A stretch of DNA of 9,750 nucleotides. Origin: Planctomycetaceae bacterium UBA6163. GTDB lineage: Bacteria; Planctomycetota; Planctomycetia; Pirellulales; Pirellulaceae. The notes under the pieces were generated by a model. That model was not told the DNA's origin. It ran no database searches and worked only from the letters and a program-made list of their open reading frames with translations. The position numbers and the translations under genes are program-made. Numbering within the stretch: position 1 is the first letter of the stretch; every line of letters begins with the position of its first letter. Shown here one piece after another: positions 6,069 to 9,750 of this stretch. The stretch is taken from NCBI GenBank assembly GCA_002428205.1, contig DIUH01000193.1, forward strand, positions 1 through 9,750, in the 5' to 3' direction.

Positions 6069-7907
6069 ATGCCCCTCCGTGTATTCCTGCTGACGGTGTT
6101 CATCGTTTTCGCCACCCACCCACTGTTGGCCGAACCTCCGGCGACCATCAAAGTGATCACTCACAACGTCTGGTATGGATTTACAAAAAAAATCGAACCT
6201 CGCCACACCGACTGGTTGAAGTGGATGGCCAGCGAACAACCCGACGTTGTCTCGCTTCAAGAACTCAATACCTATACGCAAGAAAAACTGTCCAGCGACG
6301 CCCAGCACTGGGGACACCCCTATTCGGTACTGCTGAAAGAAGACGGCTTTGCGACCGGTATCACGTCACGATTTCCGATCACCAATGTCGCGAAAATCCG
6401 TGAAGGGATGCACCACGGATTGCTGCGGTGTCGTATCCAAGGCATTTGGTTTTATGTGATTCATTTCCACCCATCGGATTATGCCCGCCGAATCGAAGAA
6501 GCGTCCTTGCTTGCCAAAGACATTCAACAGCTTGGTGAAGAAAACCCGCAGATCATTTTGGCAGGCGACTTTAACGGTTTTTCTCCCGCCGATCGCAACC
6601 AGTATGAATCCGACCCCAAGCTGGTCCCCTTCTTTGAAATGTTGGACGAGCGCAATCGCAATGCGCGAAACTTAAACGATGGCAAAATCGATTATGGCGG
6701 GATCGAAGCGATCCTCCAGCAAGGATTCATCGACGTGGTCGCGAAGTTTCGCGCCGCCGATCAAGGCTTTGTCGGCACGTTTCCGACTCGTTTGGTCAGC
6801 GATGAAGATCACGGAACCGATCGACGGCTCGACTATATCTTTGTATCGCCGAATCTTGTGGAGCAAGTGAAGTCAGCGAAAATCTTAAGAGACGACCTGA
6901 CGGAAATGCTGTCCGACCACATTCCCGTTACGGCAACGATCGCCCTTAAACGCGATGAAGCGGCCCTACCTGGAAGTGCAAATGCCAGCACAAACTTGTT
7001 TATTGGTCAACCAAAACTGGTCCAAGAACAAGGCGCCGGTGAAGGTCCCGCGTGGCATCCCGAACTCGGCCTGTTGACCAGTGGCGACGGAAACATCAAT
7101 CTGAGAAACAGGCACGGCATCACTTCTGTATACCGCCGCAACGCTGGTTCCAACGGATTGATCTTTGACCGCGCCGGACGTTTGATCATTTGCGAACCGG
7201 TTCGCCGACGCGTGACAAGAATCGAAGCCGACGGCAGGACAACAGTGCTGGCTGAAACGTTCAGCGGCATGAAGTTCAATCAGCCTAATGATTTGACGAT
7301 CGATTCAAAGAATCGCATCTACTTTTCTGATCCGAACTACGGCGATCGGTCGGCGATGGAATTGGTTGATGATCATGGTAAGCACGTCGAAGGTGTCTAT
7401 CGAATCGACGTCGATGGCAAGGTCACCCGCATCATCACGCACGAAGTTGATCGGCCCAACGGTTTGGTCGTAACCGATGACGATCAATTCTTATATGTTG
7501 CCGACAATAACAACACTGTCGGCGGCGCGAGAAAATTATGGCGATTTCGCTTGACGGCCGACGGAATGATCGACGCTTCGACCCAAAAACTGATTTATGA
7601 TTGGGGCACGACGCGCGGTCCCGACGGAATGAAGCTCGATTCGCTGGGCCGATTGTACGTTGCCGCTGGCTTGAATCGGCCGAATCCACCACATGAAACT
7701 GCCGATAAGCCGACTGCGGGCATTTATGTTTTCTCGCCCACAGGCGACTTGCTCGACTTCGCCCTGATCCCCCGCGACGAAACGACGAATTGTGCGTTCG
7801 GTGATCCCGACCTAAAAACGCTGTACATCACAGCCGGTGGAACGCTCTGGAGCATACGGGCGTCGACCTCCGGTAAGCCGCCGTGGCCGAACACCTCAGC
7901 GGAGTAG
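6069..7907 (+). CDS. Secreted fusion of an EEP (endonuclease/exonuclease/phosphatase) domain and an SMP-30/gluconolactonase-like domain
   Basis: A 612-residue protein starting at ATG 6069, 6 nt after TGAGG; the TTG at 6057 in the same frame overlaps that site and is less likely. Residues 1-21 are a signal peptide (cut near LLA-E). Domain 1, about 25-295, has the EEP set: THNVWYG (N33), SLQEL (metal-binding E65), VIHFH (H132), GDFNG (D167, N169), DRRLDYIF (D255) and LSDHIP (D283, H284), so a metal-dependent phosphodiesterase or phosphatase fold with all core residues kept. Domain 2, about 312-600, is an SMP-30/gluconolactonase propeller: GEGPAWHP (E325), QPNDLTID (N407), RPNGL (N464) and GPDGMKLD (D519) match the usual four metal ligands of lactonases. 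Each domain alone would make a normal-length enzyme, so this is a fusion of two apparently active hydrolases. Substrates are not deducible. It is transcribed away from the propeller/enolase-superfamily operon. Confidence 0.9.
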   Translation: MPLRVFLLTVFIVFATHPLLAEPPATIKVITHNVWYGFTKKIEPRHTDWLKWMASEQPDVVSLQELNTYTQEKLSSDAQHWGHPYSVLLKEDGFATGITSRFPITNVAKIREGMHHGLLRCRIQGIWFYVIHFHPSDYARRIEEASLLAKDIQQLGEENPQIILAGDFNGFSPADRNQYESDPKLVPFFEMLDERNRNARNLNDGKIDYGGIEAILQQGFIDVVAKFRAADQGFVGTFPTRLVSDEDHGTDRRLDYIFVSPNLVEQVKSAKILRDDLTEMLSDHIPVTATIALKRDEAALPGSANASTNLFIGQPKLVQEQGAGEGPAWHPELGLLTSGDGNINLRNRHGITSVYRRNAGSNGLIFDRAGRLIICEPVRRRVTRIEADGRTTVLAETFSGMKFNQPNDLTIDSKNRIYFSDPNYGDRSAMELVDDHGKHVEGVYRIDVDGKVTRIITHEVDRPNGLVVTDDDQFLYVADNNNTVGGARKLWRFRLTADGMIDASTQKLIYDWGTTRGPDGMKLDSLGRLYVAAGLNRPNPPHETADKPTAGIYVFSPTGDLLDFALIPRDETTNCAFGDPDLKTLYITAGGTLWSIRASTSGKPPWPNTSAE

Positions 7908-7912
7908 TTCCT

Positions 7913-7932
7913 GACTGGGCTGGCGAACAGTC
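7913..7932 (+). terminator. Weak terminator-like hairpin after the fusion gene
   Basis: GACTG (7913-7917) can pair with CAGTC (7928-7932) around a 10-nt loop, followed by GATTTTACTTGACTTTTT. The stem is only 5 bp and the T-runs are broken, so this is a tentative terminator, chosen because it lies 6 bp past the stop codon. Confidence 0.25.
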
Positions 7933-7956
7933 GATTTTACTTGACTTTTTCCAGTT

Positions 7957-7982
7957 GCGCTGGGTCGTAGGCTTACGAGCGC
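7957..7982. repeat. Inverted repeat with TCGTA-GGCT-TACGA core
   Basis: TCGTA (7965-7969) and TACGA (7974-7978) pair around GGCT. Outside them GCGC (7957-7960) can pair with GCGC (7979-7982), leaving TGGG bulged on one side. It resembles a small mobile palindromic (REP-like) element or a structural RNA hairpin; only one copy is in the window. Confidence 0.4.
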
Positions 7983-8082
7983 CGTGACTGCGTTGAGTTC
8001 AAAAATCCTTTAGCTTCCATCCTGGCGGATTGGATGTAAGAGTTCGCCCGCCGGAGCAATCAAATGGGTTAGCGACGGTATT

Positions 8083-8099
8083 GACTTTGGCCCAAAGTC
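8083..8099. repeat. Near-perfect palindrome GACTTTGG-C-CCAAAGTC
   Basis: Eight bases each side of a single central C are perfectly complementary. The palindromic ATTTTAAAAT (8111-8120) follows 11 bp later. It could be a protein binding site, a terminator stem for either strand, or part of the insertion element end. Confidence 0.4.
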
Positions 8100-8148
8100 G
8101 ATTTCAAAACATTTTAAAATTCCTTTCCGATCGCGTGGACTCAGGAGT

Positions 8149-8169
8149 GGTTGGGGGCAGCCCCAAACC
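8149..8169. repeat. G/C-rich imperfect palindrome
   Basis: GGTT-G-GGGG at the left pairs with CCCC-A-AACC at the right, with one G/A mismatch and a CAG loop. It lies about 115 bp past the transposase stop, and on the transposase strand an A/T-rich stretch follows after about 30 nt. It may be the element's own terminator or lie near its end. Confidence 0.35.
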
Positions 8170-8284
8170 CTGGGATTTTCTTGGCATGGCTCCGGTGTTC
8201 AATGATGATTGCTTGCCCATGTCCAGGGAGCCAACCATTCTTTCTACGCTTGACGAAACGCAGCAGGCTCTGTGGGGTGCTGGG

Positions 8285-9750
8285 TTATGTGGCCAAGGTG
8301 GGCGAGTCTCCATTTTTGACACTCATGTTCTGCAGTTCCCATTGCCAGCTATCATACGCCTGGGTACGTCGAAATTCTAATTGCTTTGACATCGCCGTCT
8401 CCCACTGATCGGACACCACCTGGCTGCGAACTTGCAACATCGACTCCGCATGAGCGCTCTTCCAAAACATCGCATTGCTCTTCAGGCGAAGATTGATCAC
8501 GCGGCGTATGCTACTCTCGATCGCACCACTACCGCATGGTAGCCCCAGCTGTCGGTACCTCACATAACTGAGATGCCCCGCTTCGCCATGACGACGAAGG
8601 TATGCGATCTCTGTGTTCAATTCACCGATCGGATTCTCCGGGTTTTGCAGTTCCGCCAAATCATTAATCACTTGTTGCCATCGGCCATTTCGCAGTTGAC
8701 TGCGAAGCTGGCGCTAAGGCGGGTTCCGCTGCTCGCGATCAAGTCCCAACGCGGCCAGCGCCATCGATACATGATGAACCGCGTGACAGCAGTCCAGCAC
8801 TCGATAGGTTGGCGCGTCACTCAAGCCCGCTAATTCGACAATGCGATCGATCCGATCCCAAATCCATGGGGCACCGTCAGCAACAAGCGTTACGCTCAGC
8901 GCTTCGGTAGCACCCGAACGATGAAGATGCATGGCCACGATTTCAGCAATCGCATCAGGCCCCAAAGTGCCATCGATCGTAGCCTTGGTTTCCTTGATCA
9001 TTTTGCCATGTTCATCATGAGCGAAAGTCGTCATCAGCTTCGGCTCACGCCAGTCCGCCGCATGCGTTCGTCGGGCCTGCTTCTTGGACCGGCCCGGGGC
9101 ATCGCTGACCGCCAAACCGCCGCCATCAATGGATTCAGGTGTCAGCGTTTTAAGCTGCATTTCCCAGCGAATCTTCATCCGTCCTCGGTCAATCTGGACC
9201 GATACACGTTTGCCCGCAAGTTGCTTACCGGCCTTTAACTTGCCAAACCTTAGCCGTGCGATGCGATGGCGTCGCATTGCTGACAGTCCTTCGCCACACT
9301 GATAGGTAATTCGTTTGACTGCTTTGGTTTCAAGGCTGACCCCTTCGCGACTGAGTGCCTTGTGAGCAAATGCAATCGAAGGGCACAGCGACACCTTACG
9401 GGCAACTCGACTTTGCAATCCAGATGAGACACCCTTGCCGAATCCGAATTTTGCTAACGTGATGTCCAGTCCCACGCGGGGAGCATCGTCTTTTCGAAAC
9501 AGTTTTTTTTTCGGCGGGCAATACAAGGTGGTTGCCCACACAAGCATGCCTCGGAGCAGACGTACAGCAACGGTTCGTTCCCGCCCCTTTTGCAGCGGAC
9601 GGCAGAATTGCTTTCGACTTTGCTCGGCCGCGACTTCAATCTGGCCATCTTTGATCGTGGCGGCCATCATACCTGCGACAAGCATGTCAGCGTCGCGCGC
9701 GTAAGCGGCAAGAACCTCACGTTCGAGGGCTTCCAAGTTAGCCGGGCACT
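8285..9750 (-). pseudogene. DDE transposase (ISKra4-like), interrupted by an in-frame TAG; 5' end outside window
   Basis: The frame is open from the right edge (the first possible start inside the window is TTG at 9736) to TAG at 8716-8714, then continues in the same frame, without shift, to TAA at 8287-8285. Counting from 9736, the first part has 340 codons, the amber is codon 341 and 142 more codons follow. Transposase features lie on both sides. Before the stop are IDRGR (D183), VADGAPWIWDRI (D287) and the YRVLDCCHAVHH block; after it are CGSGAIESSIRR (E407) and NLRLKSNAMFW. D183, D287 and E407 are candidates for the catalytic DDE triad, so the stop separates the last acidic residue from the others and would inactivate the enzyme unless read through. 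The family call (ISKra4, or the related-looking ISLre2/UPF0236 group) is from memory of motif style and is moderate. The second part has only a GTG (8671) as restart. Such elements are numerous in planctomycete genomes. Confidence 0.75.
8285..9750 (-). mobile_element. Insertion sequence, partial (right part outside window)
   Basis: The minimal extent is given by the transposase frame. The true left end probably lies between 7908 and 8284, and the right end is beyond 9750, so terminal inverted repeats and a target duplication could not be sought. There is no cargo gene inside the visible part. Confidence 0.55.

Larger units (their letters stand above)
7908..8284. other. Non-coding, palindrome-rich stretch between the fusion gene and the transposase
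   Basis: No reading frame here has a good start, ribosome site or family signature. The stretch holds a weak terminator-like hairpin after the fusion gene, three further inverted repeats (7957-7982, 8083-8099, 8149-8169) and the perfect palindrome ATTTTAAAAT (8111-8120). One end of the insertion element should lie somewhere here or just beyond the transposase stop, but its terminal repeat cannot be set because the other end is outside the window. Confidence 0.5.

Noticed and set aside
8030..8380. Plus-strand open frame of 116 codons
   Set aside because: It begins at a TTG without a ribosome binding site, runs antisense into the transposase C-terminus and has no recognisable family.
8672..8716. 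Frameshift (programmed, as in some IS families) between the two transposase parts
   Set aside because: The two parts are in the same frame, separated by one TAG and 14 sense codons; no shift is needed.

Overview
The window looks like chromosomal DNA of a planctomycete, most likely of the Rhodopirellula/Pirellulaceae type. This rests on recognised protein families only (a GldG-like/DUF4340 pair, a secreted BamB-like propeller starting with an FRGP motif, secreted SMP-30 proteins, weak GTG/TTG starts) and on moderate GC content. No rRNA or marker gene is present to confirm it.

Layout. (1) Positions 1-3164, plus strand: the 3' part of a GldG-like ABC-transporter auxiliary membrane protein, then a complete DUF4340 membrane-anchored protein with a long Ala/Pro/Glu/Asp linker built from 15-bp repeats. 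These two families usually accompany an ABC-2 type transporter, whose other genes would lie left of the window. (2) Positions 3165-3305: a convergent junction with two tandem copies of a hairpin-forming repeat. (3) Positions 5889-3306, minus strand: a two-gene operon, with a secreted PQQ-like beta-propeller protein followed 4 nt later by a mandelate racemase/muconate lactonizing enzyme (enolase superfamily) protein. The second gene probably starts at TTG, with its ribosome binding site inside the last codons of the first. (4) Positions 5890-6068: a divergent intergenic region. (5) Positions 6069-7907, plus strand: a secreted two-domain protein fusing an endonuclease/exonuclease/phosphatase (EEP) domain to an SMP-30/gluconolactonase-type propeller. 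(6) Positions 7908-8284: a palindrome-rich stretch with no convincing gene. (7) Positions 8285-9750, minus strand: a DDE transposase (ISKra4-like) interrupted by one in-frame TAG; its 5' end runs off the window.

How the genes may fit together. An SMP-30 domain suggests lactone hydrolysis and the enolase-superfamily enzyme resembles acid-sugar dehydratases, so the divergent gene cluster 3306-7907 could serve sugar-acid or polysaccharide breakdown, a common lifestyle in planctomycetes. This is inference from family membership. No clearly new defence or mobile system is visible. The items most worth checking are the EEP/SMP-30 fusion, the amber-interrupted transposase, the K-x-W active-site variant of the enolase-superfamily protein and the hairpin repeats.
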